This document shows, piece by piece, positions 33,101 to 44,176 of a DNA stretch of 64,000 bases. The position numbers and the translations under genes are program-made. Each line of letters opens with the position of its first letter. Position 1 is the stretch's first letter. The DNA is taken from assembly GCF_051622035.1 (NCBI RefSeq), contig NC_135356.1:14370079-14434078 (forward strand). The letters are read 5' to 3'. Below the pieces are notes generated by a model, which was not told the DNA's origin, made no database searches, and saw only the letters and a list, made by a program, of their open reading frames with translations. Source of the stretch: Arctopsyche grandis. Its lineage: Eukaryota; Arthropoda; Insecta; Trichoptera; Hydropsychidae.

Positions 33101-36100
33101 CTTCCAGAAGGACCTCCATCTGACATGCATCCACTCGAGCTGCTCGACGATATACATGAATGTCTGCAAAGCAAGTATCGAATTATTTGACTGTAATCAA
33201 TGATGAATTATATCACTATGAATATATTTGAGCTGACCTTCCAGAGCTGATGTCTGATGAACCTGTAATGCTGCCATCACTGTATATCGTTTTGTTTTGT
33301 AAACCAATTCCAGGACTGTCGAGAGATAAGTGACGAGAAGCACCAATGTTATTGTGAGATATTGACATGACCTAAAATAACGTTTTATGATTAAAATTTC
33401 AGATAAAATCAATAAAAATTCTAACTGGATATGGCTGATCTATATATAATTCATTTCATGGCTATTTGTAATAGAGGGAAAAATAGGAATCGTGTATTTT
33501 GAGGTTGCAAAGTTCATTACAAAACTTTTCAGCCAATATGAATCGATATTTAGAGTTTCCCCACTATAATGATTATTGAAATATAGTAATTGGTATTATC
33601 ACATTTATATATTTAGGTTATATACATATAAAGGTCTATTCATACTGGCACAGGCAAGACCGGCAAACAGCAGTACGAAATGAATTATTTGGTACATTCT
33701 ATATGGACACATTCATATGTTTCGTTATGAGTATGTGGTGTAGACGAGACAATCTATTCATATTATACAGCAGTACATGTCACCGAAACGTGTCAAGCAA
33801 AACGGGTTTTCTTTGGCCACTGTGGAAATATTCACGCAAGACGTGACGTCATAGTGGCGAGTGCACGAAAGTACGCATGCCTAAATGAATATTTTCGGAA
33901 ACGTCATATTGTGACAATTATGACTCAGCACAAGCAATATTGCACCGTATTGTTGCGTTCTGTTATGTATGTATATGTAAGCCGATTTTGACTTTTACTC
34001 GGCCAAAGCTTGTCTGAACGCACGCTGCTGTATAGAATGAATAAAAGTAGTATTTTCTGTGCAATGCTGTGCCAGGCTGTTACCTTGCATAATATGAATA
34101 GACTAGGCTTAAGCTGTATAGTAATAAAAAAAGCTATTAAGATGACCTAGAACGACTTGGTGGTATTAATTCGATAAATTGAATGATAATAGGTTGGTAT
34201 TTCTTTCGGGCTTGTAAAGTCGAAAGTATTCTACTTACAGAGCAAGACCTGGCATTGGCGAGTAGGTCTAGATCTTCTTGCGCTAAGTCATCAGCAAGTG
34301 TACGATAGTTATCCAGAAGTTGACGCCCATGCTACAAAAGCCGATAGAATAAAATTTTAAATGAATTTTATATATTTCTATATTGACAAACGTTGATGAA
34401 ATTTTCAATGATCTATTCACCTTTGCAATCCGTAAAGCAACCAACCATTTGTCGAATGACTTCTTGTCTTCAGCGCACAAGAATTTCACATACTTAACAC
34501 ATTTAGGCTGTTGTAATCTGGGATGTTTGAGAGCGAAGCAATAATCAGTCGGAGCTTTGTGTTTCTTCTTCCAATTGATTCCGATGTAAATTTCGTTGAC
34601 TTCGAACGAAGTCAGCGGCACCATTTCTTTAGTCTTTGTTTTTTCTTTGGGATAATAGTAGAGTCCTGTTGAAAAGTCAAGTTGTAACATGATATAAATG
34701 GATTAATCTTCCATTTCAACTGAAAATTCGCAGCAATACAAGCAATCGACAAGTTTAATACAAATTATTGAAAATAAATAAATAATGAACAGTTAACAGA
34801 ACATCACGCATACAGAGCAATATTTATAAATGTATTAATATTCGCTGCAAGACTACCAACAACAAAGAATAGACACGCATGTGAAACATTGATCGGCACT
34901 TTTGTTTTAAAGTAAATATACTGACCGCATGATCTCAGAACGAAATGATATTTCTTCCAGCCTTTTTTCGAGTCGCTTTTCAGATACAGCGGTCCTTCCA
35001 TCGGAGGAACGGGGTGGTTGGTGAAACTCAACATGTCCGGCTTTGTGGGGATGGTCGTAATCTGACCGGCGATAGAGTTGGAGTTAAAAAATTCCTCGAT
35101 GAGCACCGAACGCGAATGTTCGTCCAATTCGTTTTGGCAATCTGTCGGGGCAAATTTCAAGCCTTTAAATTTGAAAAATATCAACTTTTATATAACGAAA
35201 GACTCCTTTTGATGGTTTACCTTTTTCATTTTCGCTGATTAAATATCTTTCCGGGGTTTGAAACACGGCTACTTTCTCAGGCCTCTCGGCAAAAAATATT
35301 TTATTCTTTGATTCCCGAGCCCAAATCATCAGATTGTCGACGAGAATTTCATGATCTTCGAATATTCTTTCTATATATGAGATAATAAGTATAAAAAAAT
35401 AAATACCAAAAACAATGAAATAATTGGAAATATATATGCAGATAATACATAGTACATATGTAGTATTATGTCATTTATTATTACAAGTCTTATTTTTGTT
35501 TTGAAGATAACGTCACTCAGATGAGTTCAATACGTTATCGAACATTATCTATCATTTTTTTTAGTATAATATGATTGATTTTAGTCCTTCAAATCCAGGT
35601 AGTCTCCTAAGCGAAATATAACATGTTGCAGAAGCATTTTGTTCCCAATTTTGCAGGAACTAATAAGAACTATTCTCACTAAATGGATGGACAATGATAG
35701 ATAGTGTTCTGATATTATCTTAAAAAAATTCAATTATAGCATAATATGCACAAAGTCTCGTTTTATATATAGGTACAGTATTCATTTTTAAGATATCAAT
35801 CGTCTAATTGTTTCCACTTGGTATTGTATGACGAGTGAATAAAAAAAACTGATACAAGTGGACGTAGTAGAAAGCAGTAAGATGTTGGGTATATTAATTA
35901 ATGAAAATATTTATGGAAAAGCATAAGCACTTGGTATGACAACAATAAAAAAAAAATCGATAATGTAATAAGTTTCCAACCAATTTTAAAACAATGGATC
36001 TTAAAAAAAAATTGCGAAATTACAGAGGTTGGGTTAGGTCAGGTTAGGTTAAATTGAACAATAAAGATGAAACTGCTGAGAAGTGATATCCAGCCTAATT

Positions 36101-39098
36101 AACTTAAATGAACTCAAATCTTATTAAAAAAGAAACAAAAGGTTTACTAATACCATACGTGGCATACAGTAGATAATGATACATATTTTATATAGACAAC
36201 AAATACATTACCCATTTGTAAATCCGGTAAATATTCTACAATGGCCCACTTCGGTTCCATAGCGACGTGATTCTTATCGGCCAATAATCGAGCTACGTAT
36301 CCACAAGTCATCTTTTCATCGACGAGAAGACTTTTAGACGAGCCGTCTATCGAGAAAGCTTTGATGAAGAGTTTCTTTATGGAAGCTTTCTTCATCTTCT
36401 CCAGAGCCAGACGTATCTTTTCAGCTTTAGCTTGGAATGCCGCATCCTAAAATCCAAATATATGTATTTTTTTGCATCGAAGATTAAAACAGACATCTAA
36501 TAAAGGCAAACTGTACTCACTTTAGTGTTGTGCATGTTGAGTTGGAGTGAATGCGTTTTGTTCGGTGCGCTCGCACCGCTAGAAGTAGAGGATTCGCTCG
36601 ACAGCATCGAAACCTGAAATAAAAATAATACGATTGGCATAATCGCGAATGATACGCTGCAATGGGTCATTTAAAAATAATGTGTCCAAGCTCACCGTAT
36701 CGCTAAATGCTGAATCATTATCGGGAGAGTCTGTACGTTGAGGAGTGGCTGGTATCAACGGCTGTGGGTGTGCAGCATTTTGATGACAATTAGGACCTGA
36801 AATATGACAACAATGAGATATGAAATCTGTATGCAGATAATTCATTACCAATTTTTATTTGTTTTGTTCAACTTTCATTCATTATCTCAGTGGTTCTAGT
36901 TTACCACATTTTTAGTGTGACCAAATCACCGGGCGACTTACAATTACTTATTCGTAAACACCGAGTCGAGCGAAGGGAGCGACGGTCCCGGACTTCAAAA
37001 TCTAGGGGCGCCAAAATCATCATCACACATCACACATCTCATCCATCTCATTTCACACATTTTATAATTTTGTCCACCCATCTTTCTTTCACCATTTTAC
37101 ATTTTCTCATGTACCATTCTAGTACCCTTTTTCTACGTTCTTTTCCTATGATACCAAAATGAAAGTACAAAAAGTGCTCCTGTAGTTTGGTCTAAATAGC
37201 TCACGGCTAAGAATATTGAAATAAAACTGCAAGTTTATTGATTGTATGTAGTTTAAATCATGAGTTTTTCGATTCTACCTTCTATCATACAATTCAACGT
37301 CCCGATCGGCATCTCGACATTGTGGCAGTCCTAAAATATACCCAAGTTGTACACAAATATATAAAATTCCTGTCATTGAAGATTGACATCGACCAGTCAT
37401 ACGACATTTTTCGAGATAAATCAGAAAAGTGTGCCACTCGGTATATTTATCACTTGCTTATCCACATACTATTGATAAATCCTCATTATTTTAAGTAAAT
37501 CTTTCAATATTTATCATCAATTTACACCAGACTCAGTACGAATTAACACCGATACGCTATGTTTCCACTTGTTCATTTTTGTGCAACTTGGGACGCATGC
37601 GCTTATTGGACGCATGAGTGCGCGAAGGCATGCGGTTTAGGGCGAAAACACACTGAGTGGTACGTATTTTTTTTAGATACTTAGTCGATATACGTACATG
37701 GTACACAGTCCCAAAAATCACCCCCTGGAGTGGTTTCAGTGATATTTTAATCTTGTATTTATCCTTGCTTGCATATATTCATGGAGCGCCCAGTACGCCC
37801 TGTCCCAAAATGACCTCCTGGAGTGTTTTCAGTAAAATTGTATCCTTGTATTTATCCTTGCTTGACAGTGATCGATAGCAGTGAATCCCATATTTGAAGA
37901 AATGTACAAGAAACTTGTCGGTTACATATGGATATACATACATACATACACGTGCGACCTCCCAAACATAGGCATTCTGCACGTGACCCCGACACCCGAA
38001 TTCAGTTTGGGGAACTCAGTACACCGAATTCAGTACACCCGAATTCAGTTTGGGGAACATCCACTGTTTACGGTCACAGCGGAAAACCAAGGATACGTGA
38101 CGTCCCATACCACTCAGTGTGTTTTCACCCTTAAATTTGAACAGACGCGTTTTGACAAATTGCACGGGAAGCGCACGCACTCCCTACACGTTCTTCAAAG
38201 CAAAACAGGAACAAAAAAAGGTTGAAAATAGCGAACCATTTTTTGCGGGCAAAAGCAACTTGTCCACCGATCTCTGCTATAAACCTCAATATTAACACAT
38301 TTTACATTGTTATTGATTTATTTTATTACAATACATACTTGTTTATTTATTTTATTAGAATGCATATTATATTATATATATCCTGTATCAACTGCGTCTA
38401 CATAGTATGTATGTATGTATGTATGTATAGAATTAAGACAGGCCAATAAAATAATACTCGAAAAATGAACTACGCCCAAAAGTAGCCCGCGTGGCTACCT
38501 CTGCAGTATAAAGCATGTATCATGTTGAATGTGAAAATGAAAATTGAAAACGAACGTTGAAGAAGGAAACGACTGAGTGGAGTCATAGCTATACGTCAAC
38601 ACCGATGACCAGCACGGATCAATACACCCCCCCCCTCCCCCCCTCTAGAAAGTCATTCCTTACTGGTCAAAAAATTTTGCCCCCCCCTTTTAAAAGCAGA
38701 AATTACGCCCCTGCCGTTGATAAAAAATAGATTTAAATAGATAAAAAGTTTCCATCTTCAAACACAATGACAATTCTTGCAAAAATACTCCATTCTAATT
38801 TCATCATACGTCCATACAATTCACACTGAAGAAACACAAAATCAACAAATCAAAGCATCATACCTATGATGGAAGGTTTTTCAGTGTTGACCAAGTTCAT
38901 AGAGTACGAATTCCTCCTGATCTCCTCATCACACTTGCTCTCCAAAGCACACAGTTGGGTAAGAATAGCATCCAAGTCCCCCTCTTGCGTATCTTCAAGA
39001 TTTGCCATCGAAAACCTATACGAGTCGATACGGGGTGTGGATATTTCACTGTACAGCGGTTTGGAGCCATCTCCTTCCAGATCTTTCCCGCTTCCCAT
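27184..39098 (-). CDS. pico: MRL-family adaptor (pico / MIG-10 / lamellipodin / RIAM homologue)
   Basis: Fifteen exons join on the minus strand with matching phases: 39098-38864, 36796-36696, 36613-36521, 36446-36212, 35370-35221, 35162-34926, 34665-34421, 34331-34239, 33371-33238, 33163-33066, 32985-32812, 31753-31637, 31567-30989, 30889-30711 and 28290-27184. They total 3777 nt (1258 residues). Domains: an acidic amphipathic helix DLDAILTQLCALE (41-53), where RIAM binds talin; SPDNDSAFSDTVSMLSSES before the RA domain; RA (about 145-225, from KKASIKKLFIKAFSIDG); LPDLQMERIFEDHE linker; PH (about 327-432, from EGPLYLKSDSKKGWKKYHF to W424); and a serine-rich tail. The tail has LPPPP motifs at 793-797, 821-826 and 844-848 and RPPPPIPKR at 1238-1246. 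Known role: it links Ras-family GTPases and PI(3,4)P2 to Ena/VASP and actin at the leading edge, downstream of growth-factor and guidance signals. The Ena/VASP sites here are LPPPP, not FPPPP. The start at 39098 has a good context (AACATGG). The first exon is open upstream to its acceptor at 39111, so a further 5' coding exon is possible. Confidence 0.93.
28495..29070 (+). mobile_element. 5'-truncated Jockey-like non-LTR retrotransposon in a pico intron
   Basis: The plus frame reads IASPVWNNASNTNLSKLQVI, KSLKIIYNTP, TNKLTSRFYDRIINNH and IPFRYKHRLP, then TAA. This is the C-terminus of a Jockey-clade reverse transcriptase, and this fragment has no frame break. It is followed by a 3' untranslated region and an A-rich tail. 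Exact 11-bp duplications ATATTCTACCT flank it (28484-28494, 29071-29081), proving insertion by target-primed reverse transcription. It is antisense to pico, between its last two exons. Confidence 0.9.
29290..29870 (+). pseudogene. Decayed reverse-transcriptase segments in the last pico intron
   Basis: ISNLRYVNDTTLIGI at about 29337-29381 matches the catalytic NLRYADDTTLIA block with YADD changed to YVND. Further on, LEVLHEFIYLGSTLSDDGGCE (about 29740-29800) is the downstream thumb-region motif of the same element type. The stretch between is broken by stops, so it is dead. Confidence 0.65.
29896..29985 (+). repeat. Dispersed repeat R6, copy 2
   Basis: Matches the reverse complement of 13526-13612. 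It lies in the last pico intron. Confidence 0.5.
32113..32205 (-). repeat. Dispersed repeat R5, copy 1
   Basis: Reverse complement reads '...tgcaattacttaatcgta...', 'taacggtc', 'aaaatctaggggcgccaaaa', and matches 36917-37015. The family is unknown. It is in a pico intron. Confidence 0.6.
32394..32797 (+). mobile_element. tRNA-derived SINE, family B, in a pico intron
   Basis: An A-box remnant 'catacc-agtagag' and B box GGTTCAAGTCC, then the same body as 16450-16898, to an 'aataaaaataaaataaa' tail that ends 15 nt from the exon at 32812. It is antisense to pico. Confidence 0.75.
33632..34106. mobile_element. MITE-like element in a pico intron
   Basis: Ends are inverted: TCTATTCATA at 33635-33644 and TATGAATAGA at 34093-34102. 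Subterminal 'tggcacaggc' and 'gccaggctgt' are also partly inverted. About 475 bp, no coding. It contains a TGACGTCA palindrome near 33843. The target duplication is unclear. Confidence 0.5.
35371..36211 (-). other. Pico intron between the RA exons
   Basis: AT-rich, no element recognised. It contains a short telomere-like 'gggttaggtcaggttaggtt' (36028-36047), an interspersed degenerate TTAGG-type run and not a telomere. Confidence 0.5.
36917..37015 (+). repeat. Dispersed repeat R5, copy 2
   Basis: Matches the reverse complement of 32113-32205, with 'acaattacttattcgta' and 'aatctaggggcgccaaaatc'. It lies in the first pico intron. Confidence 0.6.
37020..37160 (-). pseudogene. Faint non-LTR reverse-transcriptase remnant
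   Basis: The order of 'ctcatccatctca', 'tttgtccacccatctt', 'cattttctc' and 'taccattct' parallels 60540-60640 and 22500-22600. Too decayed to translate. Confidence 0.35.
37640..38130. mobile_element. PIF/Harbinger-like MITE, 491 bp
   Basis: Terminal inverted repeats of about 27 bp, GGGCGAAAACACACTGAGTG... and ...CACTCAGTGTGTTTTCACCC, flanked by the 3-bp duplication TTA (37637-37639, 38131-38133). The interior holds two tandem-like copies of a block ('atccttg-atttatccttgcttg') and a repeated 'cgaattcagtttggggaac'. A 3-bp TTA/TAA duplication is typical of PIF/Harbinger elements. No transposase. It lies in the first pico intron. Confidence 0.8.
38460..38706. repeat. Probable MITE remnant with C-runs
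   Basis: The right end '...gcagaaattacgcccctgccg' resembles common insect MITE ends, and internal poly-C runs lie at 38627-38643 and 38683-38689. I could not match a left end, so the element type is open. Confidence 0.3.
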
Positions 39099-39110
39099 GT
39101 TGTCCAAGCC

Positions 39111-40012
39111 CTGAAAATAAAATATAATACACATTAATACAAATATTAGACAGTTGAAAGCGGTATTTGGCCGGCCGTGAACGAACCAGGCTTATTATGA
39201 GCGTACAATGATGAGTGTTTGTCGGCATCTATTCCAATTCAGTCATTAGTGTACATACATATATAGCTATATTTTTATGTGGAATCCTTGCCCGCATGGC
39301 CATTAATTAAAATCATTATTCATTTAACGCGTTGTTTAAACCGCTCTAAGGAAAATATACGATAGAAGGGGAGAACTTTGGACGTTAGCGGAGAAAGCTA
39401 CTACATTACGTGTTGTCCTGTGCATAGTCGGATTGGACTAGTTGCGATTTGTGAATACTTTTTCAGTGCGATGATAATGAATGAACTCATAAACGTGGAC
39501 ATGGAAATGATATAAATAATAAAAAGTGCTGTTGTATGGAGTAATCAACCTTTTCGAGGAAATAATTGTATGTGATAGCTGAGTTGTTGGCATATTTAGT
39601 TTAGGGGTGTTCGTTGGCTGCGGGTAGCAATTAGTTTTCGGTTTATGTGGCGATGGAAATATTTCATCTGGGTAATTATCGTGGAATGCATTAAATTTTG
39701 ACTGCATGATTTGCTACTACTGCTGTGAATAAACTTTGTTTTGTATCTTTGTATAACTGTGTGTAGACAAAAGGTAATCAGACCTTTGCGCGCTTGACGA
39801 TAGCTATAAACAGCAACACAACAAATTAACTATACATGATTCATGTTTGTAGTTTTTGCATTGCCAAGCGCCCAACGATCGAGCGCGATTTAATGTAAAT
39901 ATAAAATTTCGATTCCTATTGGTCGAATCTAAGCAAATTTCTATTGATTAAGGCAATAAAATAGAAAAACATTCATGAAAGAAAATATATTTCGAATTTT
40001 TTTATTAAAGAG
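39111..40012 (-). promoter_or_regulatory. 5' flank of pico with a possible first coding exon
   Basis: Upstream of the first assembled exon, a minus frame starts with ATG at 39707 and reads P/T/N-rich sequence (NYPDEIFPSPHKPK, NTPKLNMPTTQL). It could be an alternative pico N-terminus. Donors giving phase 0, as needed by the exon at 39110, exist only further on, e.g. AAA|GTATTC near 39457. The better-looking AAAAG|GTTGAT gives the wrong phase. The region otherwise would hold the promoter; no TATA box is evident. Confidence 0.3.
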
Positions 40013-40431
40013 CATGCAGCGTGGCTCAGTGGTTGGGTTTTTGGCTAGCACTGAGAGGCGCCGGGTTCGATCCCGTGGGTTGACCTCGATTGAAAAGAAT
40101 TTATTCTGGGTTTATCTGTAATGCTGCTGTTCAGACTTTGATATTTGTGACTCTAGGTCGATCGTTTCCTATCAGAGTTTGCCAATTTTTCTGATTTCGT
40201 CATTGAAACGGTTCCAACAACTACCCATTTTCTGGCAAATCTCGAGTTTTCAGCATTCTCGAATTTTGCTGAATTGTATAAAATGCCGCAAATTTACAAA
40301 TTTGAACATATACGTATTTACTTTGTATAATATTAATAATATTTGTATCAAATGTAAAAAAGTTTCTGGTTAGGTATGTGCATTGGGGTTACCTGTTTGG
40401 CCTTCCTGGTATAAATTAAAAATAAAAAAAC
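40013..40431 (+). mobile_element. tRNA-derived SINE, family A, near full length
   Basis: The best copy in the window: A box TGGCTCAGTGGT (40022-40033) and B box GGTTCGATCCC (40064-40074), 31 nt apart as in a tRNA. The body has 'aggtcgatcgtttcctatca' and 'gtttgccaatttttctgat', and a 3' end '...ggccttcctggtataaatt' with an A-rich tail. The tRNA-like head is not expected to act as a tRNA. Confidence 0.85.
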
Positions 40432-41158
40432 CTCTCAATTTCTTCCATCAATATCGTCTCAAAACTTGAATTTTATTAACACGTTTAATTCAACTACCGC
40501 AGCTACATATTTGATTCGTGAGAATCGTTTCAAACCAATTTCTACATTAAAAAAATGTATCAAAACACTTGAATGAGATATATACGAATATAGCCTGGAG
40601 CCAATGTATACGCAATGACCATAATAATAGGGAAGAAAAGCACAATGGTGAACACGCAGTATGCTATTAGGGTAATCGGCGTAAAAGCGTCAATTTCCTG
40701 AACACAAAACTAGTTCAGTCAGGAAACTGGGCTGCCGAGTCATTGGCGATTTGTCAAAACACGTTGACAAGCCCTATCGATGTTTTATTATAAATTATAC
40801 GATATCTTTCGCTTCGAAACAACAGGAAGTTCAATATCGCCATTTTCGGCCGGGATTCAAACGGACTTCTCCAACGGATGCAACATTTTTCTTGTATATT
40901 TATATATTTATTTGAATCATCATATAAATAAATAATTAAGCTGAAAAAGATTTGGTGGCACACTTTTGCTTACTTTCGATGAAAAATTTTGAGAATAAAT
41001 AATTATCGATAATTTTTAATGTAACTTGACGTATGTATAGTTATATAAATGCTATTTTGTGAGGCTACACATTAGTGGTGCTCCCAGAGGTCAGAGATGG
41101 TCTTTTCAATGGCAAATATGTATACTATATCATTGAATGAAGCAAGTTGGAGTGGTGT
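40432..41158. other. Spacer, no supported gene
   Basis: AT-rich with no repeat or exon recognised. Confidence 0.4.
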
Positions 41159-41290
41159 CTAGAGATTGCAATTTGCCGTCGAATTTCATTTACCGGTAAA
41201 CGGCAAATAGCTTTTCCCATTACTGCTATACCGGCTTATGCACGTTAATTTATTGGAAAAAAATAATTAACGTTGATTAGATAGTTTCAC
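41159..41290 (+). repeat. MITE family R7, end fragment
   Basis: 'agattgcaattt', 'atttcattta-cggtaaacgg', 'cccattac' and 'taccggctt' match 41588-41710 in direct orientation. Only this left-end block is present. Confidence 0.55.
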
Positions 41291-41587
41291 AACAAATATC
41301 CCCGGATAAAATGGCGAACGACACAACGTCCCCAAAAATAATAACGAGACATAATATGACATTCATATGCTCAAGAAAGATTTTTTTTCGGAAAAAAAAC
41401 AAGAATTCAATAAAACGTATGATGACCAATCTTTACATAAACAGGTCCTTTGAAATTTTGTTGTTGTTAAAATATAATTTGTTTAGGTTGGATCATTTTT
41501 GCATAAATACATCCACATATACATATATTAATGTCTTTGCACTTGATTATTTTTTTTAGGAAGGAGTTTGCTCTTGAGATATATAAC

Positions 41588-42279
41588 TAGGGATTGCAAT
41601 TTACCATTAGATTTCATTTAACGGTAAACGGTAAGCAGTTCTCCCATTACCGGTATACCGGCTTTTGTCGGTAAATGGAAAAAAATAAATCAATATGGAT
41701 TAGATATGTAACTGCATGTGGTTACTTTTCATAAAAACGTTAGCCTAGATTGAACTGTAAACAATTAAAAATAAGTCTCAAGTGAAGAGTTTCAAATAAA
41801 TACATTAAGTGCACTCATATTAATTAAAAATCATTATTGAAACAACCGTTTGTTATGACTAGTCACCGGAGCCTGAGGGGGCCGTGTATTGTTCAAAGGT
41901 TGTAAATGCATTGTTAAAGGTTTGCCGAACAATGGATAGCACTGTGACTATCCTACCTCTAGTTATGACTTGGTTGATCATATAATTATGACTTGGTTGA
42001 TCTGTGTTGCCACTCTTAAGCATGCATCAGTGTGGCCACTCTTACGAATGTATCAGTGTTGCTACAAGATAACTGTCAGACTGACAGAAGACTCACTACT
42101 CGCTATAGCTTATTACAATTTAGATATATTATTCTGAAAATAAACAAATTCCAGACTACTTAATCCACAACACATCGATTTTAATGCAATAATATACCTA
42201 TATACAAATTCGCAATAAAATAATTTCCGGTAATTACCGATGGCAAAATTTTGGCGATTTGTCGTTAATGCAATCCCTA
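41588..42279. mobile_element. MITE family R7 with inverted ends
   Basis: Left end TAGGGATTGCA (41588-41598) and right end TGCAATCCCTA (42269-42279) are perfect inverted repeats. Internally there is a short tandem duplication ('ttatgacttggttgatc' twice at about 41963-42002). No transposase frame seen; superfamily uncertain. Confidence 0.55.
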
Positions 42280-42799
42280 TTTGTGACTTATGTATGTACA
42301 TACAGGCAATCCTCAGTATTGCAAAAAATAATAACACAATTGTGTGGATGGATTTCAAACACGTAAAATGTATAGTAAAAAGGTGGATAAGATTGTAAAG
42401 ACGGGAGGAAGAATGGTTTTATGGTTGGATAATTTGGTATAAAACTGTCTGAACAACTAAGAGATAAAATCGATGAACATTTCATGTATTTGTATAGGTA
42501 AATTATCTCGCCATATTGTTTTATGCGACCGAAACGCAATTAAGCATACCATACATACAGTCACTTAATTGAAATTGAGTGGTGCTTGAGACGTGAGAGG
42601 AGAGAATATCTCGATAATGAGATTACTATGTATAGGTGACGATCACTTTATTATAATGGTCTCATTACATTTAACTTTCGAGTGCACTGAGCTGTATTAC
42701 ATACATATATTATTCTCAAAACCCTACTGAAGTGTAAGTTATATAAAACTAGACAGAGATATCGATGTATTTATTATTATATATGTACATATATAGTTA

Positions 42800-43009
42800 C
42801 TAGTTGTTTTACCCGGCTTCGCTCAGTATTTGTAATATAAACAGTTTAAACATGGATAATCTATATAAAATATTAATTTGCTTTTTTATTAAATTTATTT
42901 GAATCGACAAAAAATAATATTCAACCAATCGAATCGCCATTGAAACTAACTTGTTTTCGATTCTCAACCAACAATACTTACAAAGTCTCTTTCGAAATTA
43001 TATATTAGA
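42800..43009 (-). mobile_element. Helitron-like element, copy 6
   Basis: The minus strand reads A|TCTAATATATAATTTCGAAAGAGACTTTG at the 5' end and GAGCGAAGCCGGGTAAAACAACTAG|T at the 3' end. 210 bp with intact ends. Confidence 0.8.
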
Positions 43010-43041
43010 TAACAAAAAAAGGTGGGACAATAAGAAGCTAC

Positions 43042-43146
43042 CTGAGAGATCGAACGGGCCATTCTAAAGGTATTCGATCGTTTAATTTCACGTCGAAAGG
43101 CCTCGTTGGAGACGCCGTAAAGGTCAGATGCAGCGAAGAGCAGCAT
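43042..43146 (-). CDS. Candidate coding exon, unassigned
   Basis: On the minus strand ATG at 43146 opens MLLFAASDLYGVSNEAFRRE, then IKRSNTFRMARSISQ, exactly 35 codons to a CAG|GTAGCT donor (phase 0). GC-rich third positions and freedom from microsatellite sequence set it apart from its surroundings. The frame is also open about 100 nt upstream, to a TAG at about 43252, so the true start could be earlier or the exon internal. I do not recognise the family. No partner exon was identified in the window. Confidence 0.35.
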
Positions 43147-43904
43147 TTTCCGCTTTTGGATCTGTCTGCAGGTAACTACGTGATCCAGACAAGTCGAGGA
43201 GCATCGAGAAAGAGCGTGAATGGAATGTGGGAATAGAGTCGTCGATAACAGCTACTTTGGGAATATGATGATGGAGAGGGTGGATCTTTGACATGTAATT
43301 GGAGGGTGACGGGGGTTCAAGCCGTTGCTAAGAGAATATCGTACCTGATATTTGATGTGCGATTAGTTTACATACTATATACTAGAAGGATTCAAGTACA
43401 TATTTAGCAAGTGGTCTGAAATCGGCTTGGCCTTTGAGATGTTCCAAATTAGATTTTACTGAGTAATTTAAAAGTGTTAGATCTATGTAGGTCCAATTTT
43501 TGAAAAAACGACCCAAATAATTCAACATTTATACGCATCTGTGTTTTGCGATAAGGAATTTTCAATGTTGTGGGTCAATATGTTGTGCCAGAGTTCAATT
43601 TGTATCGTAATTATGGTACACGGTGTGAAACGTATCTCATCGGACAAGGATTGAGCAATATTTGAGCAATAGCTCATATTCGACCCTTTACTTTAAATCT
43701 CAGATATATTAATACTATGTAGATATGATTATGAAATGTTAAGTAGTAGTTTGATTTTATTAGTATGTAGTTAAGGTGAGATCTATAGCTGGAAAACTAA
43801 AGACTTTACGACGTATATGTATGTAAATATATCAAAAGATGAATGTCTCAAGTTTGTTTTTGAGAACCTATACATATTATGTCTACATTATATGTATGAT
43901 ATAG

Positions 43905-44176
43905 CCAGCATTGGTGCTAGGTTCGATCCCGTGGGTTTACCTCGATTGAAAATAGTTTTTTGATTTATCTGATTTCTTTGTTGATAAAATTATCCTACCC
44001 ACTATGTCACCAATATTTGAAAATTATTTCAAAATGTATGATCTATAAATTTTATATGTACAAGTTTAATACCATAGATGTCACTCAGGGCAACCCAATA
44101 ACGGCATCACGGGAAAATATAAAATTGGGTCCATCGGCTATGCCCCGTTTCCCAAGTATAAATAAAAATAAATAAA
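43905..44176 (+). mobile_element. tRNA-derived SINE, family A variant
   Basis: B box GGTTCGATCCC (43920-43930), then 'cctcgattgaaaa'. The 3' half is shared with 57698-58052: 'gtttaataccata-atgtc', 'gggcaa-ccga/ataacg', 'gggaaaatataaaattgggtcca', ending in an 'aataaaaataaataaa' tail. Confidence 0.7.

Noticed and set aside
33066-33163. Minus frame reading TFMYIVEQLEWMHVRWRSFWKR across a pico exon
   Set aside because: It is a different frame of the exon; the frame giving SSSSSGCMSDGGPSGSE matches the phases of both neighbouring exons.
36026-36051. TTAGG-like repeats resembling insect telomere sequence
   Set aside because: Only a few degenerate units inside an intron; such short runs are common in insect genomes.
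40022-40074. A-box and B-box pair that could be a tRNA gene
   Set aside because: The remaining sequence does not fold as a cloverleaf with an acceptor stem, and the segment continues into the repeated SINE body.
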